The notes under the pieces are model-generated. The model had not been told where the DNA came from. It was given only the letters and a program-made list of their open reading frames with translations, and did not search any database. Positions 31,240 through 37,145 of a stretch of 38,808 nt of DNA are shown here, one piece after another; the first letter of the stretch is position 1; each line of letters begins with the position of its first letter. Source of the stretch: a virus. Both the position numbers and the translations under genes were made by a program. The stretch is from IMG/VR virus record IMGVR_UViG_3300023235_000055, positions 1 through 38,808 of that record; one strand, 5' to 3'.

Positions 31240-31865
31240 CAGACAAAAAAGTAAAGACAGAGACACAGAAGCCTAATATTTATCAGCGAATTAATGCTGT
31301 TATGGGTGAAGTCAAATACATACAGAAAGATTCTAAAGCCGCTAAAGGCCTACCATATAAGTTCGTTAGCCATGATCAAGTTACAGGCACTCTACACGCT
31401 CCGATGCAAAAGCATGGAATTGTAGTAGTCACAGATATACTAGAGCTAACGCAAGACGGTAACCGCACCCAAGCAAAGATTGCTGTTAGTTTCGTGAATA
31501 TGGATAATCCAGAAGATCGATTTACGGTTACTTTCTACGGTCACGGTGTGGATAATCAAGACAAAGGAATCGGAAAAGCGATCTCTTATGCTGTTAAATA
31601 TTGCTTACTTAAAACCTTCTGCTTAGAGACAGGTGACGATGTAGAGAAAGATAACATTGATCATCGTCCAGCTTCAGCGACACCAGTATCTACTCAAGAA
31701 CTACAAACACTTGAAATCCTAATCAATGGCCATGATGATATTAGAGCTACTGTTTTAACCAAGTGTGCAGGAAGTCTCTTAAACCTCACATTAGAACAGT
31801 ATCCGAACGTGGTTAAGTGGGTGTACAATATGATTCTTGAGAAAAAGAACGCTGAAAACGTCTAG
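31236..31865 (+). CDS. erf: ERF-family single-strand annealing protein (209 aa)
   Basis: The sequence has the ERF core: IYQRINAVMGEVKYIQKDSK near residues 15-34, YKFVSHDQV and the signature YGHGVDNQDKGIGKAISYAV with KYCLLKTFCLETGDD (101-135). ERF proteins form rings on single-stranded DNA and anneal complementary strands in phage recombination and genome circularisation. It is the first gene of the rightward operon and pairs functionally with the YqaJ exonuclease that follows. A hairpin and a T-run terminator lie between them. The C-terminal 60 residues are variable in this family. Confidence 0.9.
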   Translation: MTDKKVKTETQKPNIYQRINAVMGEVKYIQKDSKAAKGLPYKFVSHDQVTGTLHAPMQKHGIVVVTDILELTQDGNRTQAKIAVSFVNMDNPEDRFTVTFYGHGVDNQDKGIGKAISYAVKYCLLKTFCLETGDDVEKDNIDHRPASATPVSTQELQTLEILINGHDDIRATVLTKCAGSLLNLTLEQYPNVVKWVYNMILEKKNAENV

Positions 31866-31897
31866 CTTTACAAGTGATTTACAAGCTCATGTAAAGC
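31865..31897 (+). other. Hairpin immediately after the ERF stop
   Basis: GCTTTACA (31865-31872) and TGTAAAGC (31890-31897) are perfect inverted copies with a 17-base loop, beginning at the last base of the ERF stop codon. No T run follows directly. It may stabilise the ERF mRNA 3' end left by the terminator downstream. Confidence 0.5.
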
Positions 31898-31953
31898 GAA
31901 TGTACATTACACTTTATTTTAAAAAATTCACACAATAATACGGATGTAATTAT

Positions 31954-31974
31954 GCCCAAGGATGGGCTTTTTTT
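31954..31974 (+). terminator. Intrinsic terminator between ERF and YqaJ genes
   Basis: GCCCA (31954-31958), loop AGGA and TGGGC (31963-31967) are followed by seven T residues. Only 21 bases separate it from the YqaJ ATG, too few for a separate promoter. Downstream genes must therefore depend on read-through or antitermination. Confidence 0.8.
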
Positions 31975-31995
31975 AAAGATTCACAAGGGAAACAC

Positions 31996-32889
31996 ATGAA
32001 AAATGTACCACAAATTCAGAGATCACCGGAATGGTATGCATTCAGAAAAGGAAAAATTGGAGCAAGTTCAGCAGGAGCAGTAATGGGAGTCAGTCCGTGG
32101 CAGACACCATTGCAGCTTTACAAGGAAATGAAGGGGATCACACCTCCTAAGTCTATGAACCCGGCCATGCAGCGTGGAGTTGATCAAGAAGATGCAGCGC
32201 TCGAATGGCTAATGATGACCACAGGTAAAACGTTCACTTCAGCTGTTGGAACCTACCGCGGTAACGATAGAATTATAGCATCTCTGGATGGTCTTAGCTC
32301 GGATGGTAAGCTCATAGCAGAGATCAAATGCTCACAGAAAATATATGATGCAGCTCTTAAAGGTGTAATCAGCTCAAACTATATATACCAGATTCAACAG
32401 CAAATGATGGTTTTCGACATCGATAAGGCTCTTTTCGTAGCTTTTGATGGTTTTGAGGGAGTTATCATTGAGGTTGATCGTGACCAAGATTTTATTGAAG
32501 AGCTTCTTAAAGCTGAAATTGCATTTCTAGAATGCCTTGATACAGATACACCACCCGCTTACGAAGAATCCGATCATGTAGAGGTTGTTCTTGAGCGAGA
32601 CGACATTATCAATCAGTGGATTTCTCTTAACCAACAAATCAAATACCTAAGCATCCTAGAGAAAGAACAGAGGTCGCTCGTGGAGGCACTTGGTGATTCA
32701 GGTAACATTGAGTTCTGCTCGTCCGATGGAACACCGCTACTACGCCTTACAAGAGTTAAGAAGGAAGGTTCTGTTGATTGGAGAAAGCTTTGTGAAGAGA
32801 AGAACATCACAGATAAAGAAATTGAAGCTCATCGTAAAGAGCAAATTGGCTACTACCGATATCAAATAGTTAAGAAGGAAGGGAAATAA
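31996..32889 (+). CDS. YqaJ-type (lambda-exonuclease family) recombinase nuclease (297 aa)
   Basis: The N-terminus has the YqaJ signature RSPEWYAFRKGKIGASSAGA (9-28) with PWQTPLQLY. The PD-(D/E)xK active site is visible as an Asp at 98 (SLDGL) and EIKC (109-112), with a Gln-rich YQIQQQMMVF helix after it. Such enzymes resect double-stranded DNA ends and hand single strands to an annealing protein, here the ERF protein. The ATG has the recurring leader ACAAGGGAAACAC. The gene overlaps the next by one base (TAATG). Confidence 0.9.
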   Translation: MKNVPQIQRSPEWYAFRKGKIGASSAGAVMGVSPWQTPLQLYKEMKGITPPKSMNPAMQRGVDQEDAALEWLMMTTGKTFTSAVGTYRGNDRIIASLDGLSSDGKLIAEIKCSQKIYDAALKGVISSNYIYQIQQQMMVFDIDKALFVAFDGFEGVIIEVDRDQDFIEELLKAEIAFLECLDTDTPPAYEESDHVEVVLERDDIINQWISLNQQIKYLSILEKEQRSLVEALGDSGNIEFCSSDGTPLLRLTRVKKEGSVDWRKLCEEKNITDKEIEAHRKEQIGYYRYQIVKKEGK

Positions 32890-33635
32890 TGAAAAGCACA
32901 TTTGATTATACTATATTTAAATATCGAAAGGATAACCGAGAGGTTTCCGCCTCACATGTGAAATTACTTTCAAAATCAATTGAAAAAGATAATATGCTTC
33001 GGTTGAATCCGATAATTGTAAACTCTGATTTTGAAGTGATCGATGGGCAGCATAGACTAGAGGCTGCTAAAGCATTGAAACTAGAAATTCATTATATCGT
33101 TGATAATTCCATTACGTCAAAATCAATTATTCTATTGAACTCTGCTCAGAAGAAATGGACTAATGAAGAGTATTTGAATTATTGGATATCCCATAAGAAT
33201 AACCATTACATAAGATTCAGAGAACTTATGGATGAATATAGCTGGAGAATCTTCACTGTTATGGCTGTTCTATCTACAAATAAAAATAATGAAGGTCAAA
33301 AATTTAAAAATGGTGAGTTCATTTTTCCTGAAAGTAAGGAAGATCACGAATTCATTGGATTTTTCTATGAATTATCTCAAATACTCAAACAAAAAAAAAC
33401 AAAACCCGAGTGGATGATGAATGGAAATCGTTTCATAGCCACCGTTAAAAAGTTGTTTAGATGCCAGTTGATTAATAATGAATTGATGATTGAAAAGCTA
33501 AAAAATTATCCTGGTACGATTATAATCACAGACAAATCACAGAATTACGCTGCTCAATTTCTTGAGATTTATAACTGGCGACAGAAAAAACGTCTTCGGA
33601 TGGTCATTGATGGGTTGAAGTACGACATTGTTTAA
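32889..33635 (+). CDS. ParB/sulfiredoxin-fold protein (248 aa)
   Basis: Residues 20-75 match the ParB N-terminal domain: a helix (HVKLLSKSIEKDNML), NPIIVN (40-45) and the hallmark DGQHRLEAA (52-60). The C-terminal two-thirds are helical and specific to this phage type. ParB-fold proteins in phages can act as nucleases or CTP-dependent DNA binders. No helix-turn-helix of a true partition ParB is obvious. Its overlap with the YqaJ gene ties it to the recombination set. Confidence 0.78.
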   Translation: MKSTFDYTIFKYRKDNREVSASHVKLLSKSIEKDNMLRLNPIIVNSDFEVIDGQHRLEAAKALKLEIHYIVDNSITSKSIILLNSAQKKWTNEEYLNYWISHKNNHYIRFRELMDEYSWRIFTVMAVLSTNKNNEGQKFKNGEFIFPESKEDHEFIGFFYELSQILKQKKTKPEWMMNGNRFIATVKKLFRCQLINNELMIEKLKNYPGTIIITDKSQNYAAQFLEIYNWRQKKRLRMVIDGLKYDIV

Positions 33636-33646
33636 ATGAGAGATTT

Positions 33647-34117
33647 ATGAAACTTACGAAAGAAATAAAATTAAAAAGTTGGGGGCCTGGTGAATGGGTC
33701 GATGAGCCTGACTTTCTTGAATTTGAACATGCTGGATTAAAGTGTTTGGTTATTCGAGTTACCGCTCAAGAGATGAACGGTAGTCTTTTCGGAGGGCATC
33801 TATGCGGCTATGTCGAATTTAAACATACAGTTCCAGAAGATCCCTTTGCATTACCGTTTGACGTGCACGGTGGCATAACATTTGGTGAAGAATTGAAAGA
33901 GCTTAATTGCTATGCAGTCGGATTTGACTGTGCGCATTTGAATGATGTCATCCCATCAATTGAATTTGTTTTTCCGTCTAAAGAATTTAATTCTGCACCA
34001 GATAAATATAAATATTTAATTGAGAAGATATATAAAAACATTGGATTTGTAGAGTCTGAAACGAGAAGTTTAGCAGAGCAAGTTTCTAAATATGATAAGG
34101 AGAAATTAAATGGATAA
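33647..34117 (+). CDS. Conserved phage protein with HGG and FDCAH motifs (156 aa)
   Basis: The middle and C-terminal parts contain GYVEFKHTVPEDPF, VHGGITFGEEL and VGFDCAHLNDVIPS, a combination seen in a widespread family of small phage proteins of unknown function. Conserved His, Asp and Cys residues suggest a metal or catalytic site, but none is proven. It overlaps the next ORF by eight bases. Confidence 0.75.
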   Translation: MKLTKEIKLKSWGPGEWVDEPDFLEFEHAGLKCLVIRVTAQEMNGSLFGGHLCGYVEFKHTVPEDPFALPFDVHGGITFGEELKELNCYAVGFDCAHLNDVIPSIEFVFPSKEFNSAPDKYKYLIEKIYKNIGFVESETRSLAEQVSKYDKEKLNG

Positions 34118-34361
34118 AAAAGAATTTAAAGAATTTGCAGAATTTGTAGAAGGAATATCCGATCTTCAATTAAAGATATATGATTTATTTTCTGAAGATG
34201 ATGATTTAACTGAAGGTATGGTTTTAGCAACTTTATCAAGATGTTTTTCAGAAGTTTTGGCGGCGGCAGACGGACAATCTGTTGATAAAAAGTTGGAATA
34301 TCTTGAATCGCTTATGGATTTCACGAAGAAGCTTATTATGAGACCTGATGAAAATGACTGA
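34110..34361 (+). CDS. Small acidic helical protein (83 aa)
   Basis: This is a compact, mostly helical protein (FKEFAEFVEGISDLQLKIYD, GMVLATLSRCFSEVLAAADG). The ATG at 34110 has AAGGAGAAATTAA upstream and lies inside the previous gene's end. No family was firmly recognised; the layout resembles small conserved phage proteins that bind others. Confidence 0.65.
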   Translation: MDKKEFKEFAEFVEGISDLQLKIYDLFSEDDDLTEGMVLATLSRCFSEVLAAADGQSVDKKLEYLESLMDFTKKLIMRPDEND

Positions 34362-34623
34362 CGTAAAATGGAATGTCGGGGATATCGTACAGATAGACCC
34401 CGCTCATGATAAAGTGTTCGGTGCGTGCTTCATGGTAGTCACTGAACCAAAATCTTGGGGTGCTCAAGGGTATTTTCAAGCTCCAGGTAAAGATGGATTA
34501 GCTTATTACAGAGTAAAGTTCGAGAACGCTATTAGAGTTGGCGTTGTCGAATGGATGCCCATTGATGTTCAAGATGAGATATGTAGGAATATAATGGAAA
34601 TGGAGATAGAGAATGAAAGATGA
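34348..34623 (+). CDS. Conserved phage protein, WGAQGY type (91 aa)
   Basis: The sequence KWNVGDIVQIDPAHDKVFGA, followed by CFMVVTEPKSWGAQGYFQAP and AYYRVKFENA, matches a conserved small phage family with a barrel-like fold and no known role. It overlaps the preceding gene by 14 bases. A seven-codon ORF (34613-34636) bridges its end to the next start. Confidence 0.72.
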   Translation: MKMTDVKWNVGDIVQIDPAHDKVFGACFMVVTEPKSWGAQGYFQAPGKDGLAYYRVKFENAIRVGVVEWMPIDVQDEICRNIMEMEIENER

Positions 34624-34635
34624 GTTCGTAGAATA

Positions 34636-34818
34636 ATGTACCGAGAATCAGAGTTAAAGGATTACGAGATGATTCAACTTGCTCACAAATGGCACGAAGA
34701 GCATGGGACACTCAGCGTTCCATTCTTGCAAAGAAAGTTACAAGTAAATTATACTATGGCATCAAAGATAATTGAAACTGTTAAAAAAGAGTTGATAAAT
34801 AAAAGACTTTTGGACTGA
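34636..34818 (+). CDS. FtsK-gamma-like winged-helix protein (60 aa)
   Basis: The chain is a single winged helix: MIQLAHKWHEEHGTLSVPFL, QRKLQVNYTMASKIIETVKK. The phrase SVPFLQRKLxVxYTxAxKIIE closely follows the FtsK gamma domain, which reads KOPS sites on the chromosome. Here it stands alone without a motor. It may bind KOPS-like sites on host or phage DNA. Its ATG overlaps the stop of the seven-codon ORF (TAATG). Confidence 0.72.
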   Translation: MYRESELKDYEMIQLAHKWHEEHGTLSVPFLQRKLQVNYTMASKIIETVKKELINKRLLD

Positions 34819-34869
34819 TATTGTTACTTATGTTTCATTGGAGTAAAGATTACTATTTAAAAGGAAAAT

Positions 34870-34977
34870 ATGACAGATTGGCAACCAACAGAACCAACAT
34901 CAGACGATTTTAGTTTTGTTAACATTAGTGTTTATATTCCTAAATGCGAATACGAAGAGGACGAAGATATTGATTAA
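34870..34977 (+). CDS. Small acidic protein (35 aa)
   Basis: The ORF starts MTDWQPTEPTSDDFSF after AAAGGAAAAT and ends in an acidic run (EYEEDEDID). It overlaps the start of the lipoprotein gene. Length and acidity would suit a DNA-mimic or a small inhibitor, but nothing more can be said. Confidence 0.5.
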   Translation: MTDWQPTEPTSDDFSFVNISVYIPKCEYEEDEDID

Positions 34978-35170
34978 AAAAATGTATTCGACTATATGCG
35001 TGATAGTACTAGCGATGACACTTTCAGCATGTGATGGCTATTCGGTCGGAGAAGGGACTTATAACTTTGGAATCTCCAAAACAGAATTAGATAGTCATAG
35101 GTACATCGTTTACAGAACAGAACACGGATGCGCTATTTTACACGATGTCGATTGTCAGGGGTGCAAATGA
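34970..35170 (+). CDS. Small lipoprotein (66 aa precursor)
   Basis: A TTG at 34970, with GAGGACGAAGATA upstream, gives MIKKMYSTICVIVLAMTLSACDG: a basic start, a hydrophobic core and the lipobox LSAC. An ATG at 34982 would also work. The mature peptide of about 45 residues carries three cysteines at its end (HGCAILHDVDCQGCK). Early phage lipoproteins of this size (T5 Llp is the model) can block the phage receptor from inside and stop superinfection. That role is inferred. Confidence 0.7.
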   Translation: MIKKMYSTICVIVLAMTLSACDGYSVGEGTYNFGISKTELDSHRYIVYRTEHGCAILHDVDCQGCK

Positions 35171-35379
35171 GTGAATACAAAACTAATATCTTTTACTCTC
35201 ATAAACATGAGCTTATCAAGCTTTACATGATTATAATAAACAGTGAGTTTGAAGGCAGCTTGTCCGAGGAATATCTTTTAGAAAAAATAGGCATGGCAAT
35301 CAAAGGGAAACCGATTGTTCTCCATCCCCTATTGAGTAAAATGACCGAAGAATATATTGAAGAATTAACTAATGAGTGA
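35167..35379 (+). CDS. Small helical protein (70 aa)
   Basis: The ATG at 35167 overlaps the lipoprotein stop (ATGA), so the two are co-translated. It reads MSEYKTNIFYSHKHELIKLY and continues with helices (LSEEYLLEKIGMAIKGKP, LSKMTEEYIEELTN). No membrane segment or known motif. A longer frame from 35128 would overlap the lipoprotein gene and lacks a ribosome-binding site. Confidence 0.6.
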   Translation: MSEYKTNIFYSHKHELIKLYMIIINSEFEGSLSEEYLLEKIGMAIKGKPIVLHPLLSKMTEEYIEELTNE

Positions 35380-35548
35380 TGAAGAAATAATTAAGGTAAT
35401 CGAAGATTATTCAAAAGAAAACTGGTTTTTCAATAACAGTTTTATTGAAACGGTCCGTGAGAACTTTGAAAAAAACGGAGAGCTCACGAGTGGAGTAAGA
35501 TGCGCGTGTAAGAACATAATTGAACGGTTTAAGATTAACTATGACTAA
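35372..35548 (+). CDS. Small hypothetical protein (58 aa)
   Basis: The start overlaps the previous gene by eight bases and the end overlaps the next by eight. It reads MSDEEIIKVIEDYSKENWFF, then a helix (FIETVRENFEKNGELTSG) and CACKNIIERFKINYD. Tight overlaps on both sides support that it is a real gene of this operon. Function unknown. Confidence 0.6.
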   Translation: MSDEEIIKVIEDYSKENWFFNNSFIETVRENFEKNGELTSGVRCACKNIIERFKINYD

Positions 35549-35858
35549 CGAAGAAGTGAAACATAATAATTTAATCACTGAAGGATGGGACGATATGGGT
35601 ACACCTGTTGCTCTAACACCTAAAGAAATTAGTGAGAATGCAGTAAAGACATTCAAAAGGTGGAATGATGCGGAAATTGGCTATATATGTCGTGAATGTG
35701 CTTTAGCATTTGGCGGAATGCCCAAAGATGGCCATATATGCAGTATTCATTTAAATAAATGCTCGGTCTGCTTTCAAAAGAAAAGTGTGTGCTCACCTTA
35801 CGATTGGCAATTATCACGGCTTGGAAATAAAATAAAAAAAACAACACAGGAACGGTAA
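35541..35858 (+). CDS. Conserved zinc-binding phage protein (105 aa)
   Basis: From the ATG at 35541, the C-terminal half holds a zinc-type set: CREC (50-53), C67 and H70 (HICSIH), CSVC (74-77) and C84, with SPYDW after it. I recognise this arrangement as a widespread small phage family without assigned function, probably structural zinc binding. The N-terminal half (ALTPKEISENAVKTFKRWND) is helical. Confidence 0.72.
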   Translation: MTNEEVKHNNLITEGWDDMGTPVALTPKEISENAVKTFKRWNDAEIGYICRECALAFGGMPKDGHICSIHLNKCSVCFQKKSVCSPYDWQLSRLGNKIKKTTQER

Positions 35859-35860
35859 CA

Positions 35861-36109
35861 GTGATAGAATTAGCAATAGCGATAACATTAGCAAGTCCTC
35901 AAGAAATTACTGTAGGCTCAGCATATTCCGATAGTTTTTATGCTGCAACTGTGACAGCTGGAACGTATGAAAACGGTGATTCTGAGTGGGAAAAGCGTAA
36001 TCAAGAATGGATCGATAGTGAAACTGAAGAGCCATATCCCGACGATTTAAAAGATATTGACGGTGACGGTTACCGTGATAGTCGTGATGCAGCCGAGGAA
36101 TGCAAGTAA
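35861..36109 (+). CDS. Small protein with Ca-binding DxDGDG loop (82 aa)
   Basis: The GTG at 35861 follows CAGGAACGGTAACA. The first residues (MIELAIAITLAS) are a short hydrophobic segment that could be a weak signal peptide. The C-terminus contains DIDGDGYRDSRD, the calcium-binding loop of EF-hand and thrombospondin-type-3 repeats, which usually act outside the cytoplasm. The middle is acidic and Trp-containing. Export is plausible but the signal is short and lacks basic residues. Confidence 0.6.
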   Translation: MIELAIAITLASPQEITVGSAYSDSFYAATVTAGTYENGDSEWEKRNQEWIDSETEEPYPDDLKDIDGDGYRDSRDAAEECK

Positions 36110-36348
36110 TGGGACCAACACACGCTCCGTATAATTCGGGATACTCAACGCCCTCGGGAACAATTTCAATGTCTAGCGTTGATGAAGCTGAAGAGATTGA
36201 CAGAGAATCAAAAATTGTTAAAGTTCAAAAAGAGATTGATCGTTTTGAAAAACTAGCCATGAAAGCATCTATGCTAAATGATGATGTAATGTCTGAAATT
36301 TACACTCAATGTAAGCAGGCTCTTGAAGATATTTTATGGAGTCTTTAA
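36109..36348 (+). CDS. Small helical protein, last of the rightward operon (79 aa)
   Basis: The ATG at 36109 overlaps the previous stop (TAATG) and has GAGG nine bases upstream. A flexible start (MGPTHAPYNSGYSTPSGT) is followed by a long charged helix (SKIVKVQKEIDRFEKLAMKA). The next gene on the other strand ends at 36399. The 50 bases between hold only a weak possible hairpin with TTTTT. Confidence 0.6.
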   Translation: MGPTHAPYNSGYSTPSGTISMSSVDEAEEIDRESKIVKVQKEIDRFEKLAMKASMLNDDVMSEIYTQCKQALEDILWSL

Positions 36349-36398
36349 AGCCAGAAGTGTTAATTGTTGAATCTCAGATATGTTAATTCTTGGTTTTT

Positions 36399-36647
36399 CT
36401 AAAGTAGCGTGCAGCGGCGTGTTAGAGGCCTTTTTGTTAATTGTGATGGCTCTTCTTCTTGCTCTGAGTAATCATCAGAGCTTGAGAGGGCGTCCATCAC
36501 AGCTCTTGCAACTGCTTTTTCCATCTCTTCTTTAGAATACATATCAGACGAAGGCTCTTCTCTTGCTCCAGTACCACAAATTCTAGGACAGAACTTATTA
36601 CAATTAGTGTTGCAATTGACAGTTACCCCAACATTTGGCGCGCCCAT
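36399..36647 (-). CDS. Cys-rich small protein, end of the late operon (82 aa)
   Basis: The N-terminus is cysteine-rich (VNCNTNCNKFCPRICGTG), followed by a helix (SKEEMEKAVARAVMDALSSS) and a charged tail. It starts 44 bases inside the preceding lipoprotein gene in another frame. Nested or overlapping small genes after the fibres suggest a lysis-related set, as in Rz/Rz1 pairs, but no spanin motif is clear. Confidence 0.5.
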   Translation of the reverse strand: MGAPNVGVTVNCNTNCNKFCPRICGTGAREEPSSDMYSKEEMEKAVARAVMDALSSSDDYSEQEEEPSQLTKRPLTRRCTLL

Positions 36648-36918
36648 TCGATACCTCTGATTCTAAATTCAAATCCATTGTATCATTAGATCGAGTTAAA
36701 TATCTTCTTTCAGGTGTATCTGGGGTTAGATCAACATCCCAACTAGTTTTATATTCAATGAAAGTTTCTAAACCTTCTTCTACCCACCAGTCATCTTCTT
36801 GGCTCAACTTTCTATTGCAATAACCACAGCCACCCAAAAAGCTAACACACACAACAAGTAAAACAAGAACACGCATAACCCACCATCTTACTAAATTAAT
36901 ATCTTTATCATCATTCAT
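36604..36918 (-). CDS. Lipoprotein, candidate lysis or envelope protein (104 aa precursor)
   Basis: From the ATG at 36918 (AGGA eight bases upstream) the protein reads MNDDKDINLVRWWVMRVLVL, a hydrophobic core and a lipobox LGGC with the Cys at 31. An internal ATG before RVLVLL would give a more usual signal length. The mature part is acidic and Trp-rich (EDDWWVEEGLETFIEY). Position behind the fibres would fit an outer-membrane spanin, although proline content is low. It overlaps both neighbours. Confidence 0.6.
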   Translation of the reverse strand: MNDDKDINLVRWWVMRVLVLLVVCVSFLGGCGYCNRKLSQEDDWWVEEGLETFIEYKTSWDVDLTPDTPERRYLTRSNDTMDLNLESEVSNGRAKCWGNCQLQH

Positions 36919-37138
36919 TAAGTGATCCTGAAGCTCCAATTAAGTCCCTTACACTTTCTAGGTACCGTACCACACCAGTGCTTTCCATCCACTCATCCTC
37001 GCAGTACTTTAGCTTAGCTCGCATGTCCTGGTCTATCTCGTATAAGCATCGCTGGGCTTTCTGTGCATTCATCAAATCGTGGATGGATTCTTGCTCTGTC
37101 AGGTAGTCAAACTCGTGTGTGATCGTTACTTTAGCCAT
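36911..37138 (-). CDS. Small helical protein after the fibres (75 aa)
   Basis: The protein has a strand start (AKVTITHEFDYL) followed by two helices (SIHDLMNAQKAQRCLYEIDQ, YLESVRDLIGASGSLNE). It has no membrane helix and no lytic motif. The ATG at 37138 lies seven bases after the fibre stop with AGG upstream, and the gene overlaps the lipoprotein start. This pattern is found in small phage proteins of unknown role near lysis genes. Confidence 0.65.
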   Translation of the reverse strand: MAKVTITHEFDYLTEQESIHDLMNAQKAQRCLYEIDQDMRAKLKYCEDEWMESTGVVRYLESVRDLIGASGSLNE

Positions 37139-37145
37139 TTCTTAC

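Noticed and set aside
36349-36398. Terminator at the end of the second rightward operon
   Set aside because: Only a bulged six-pair stem with a 30-base loop before TTTTT could be drawn, too weak to call.
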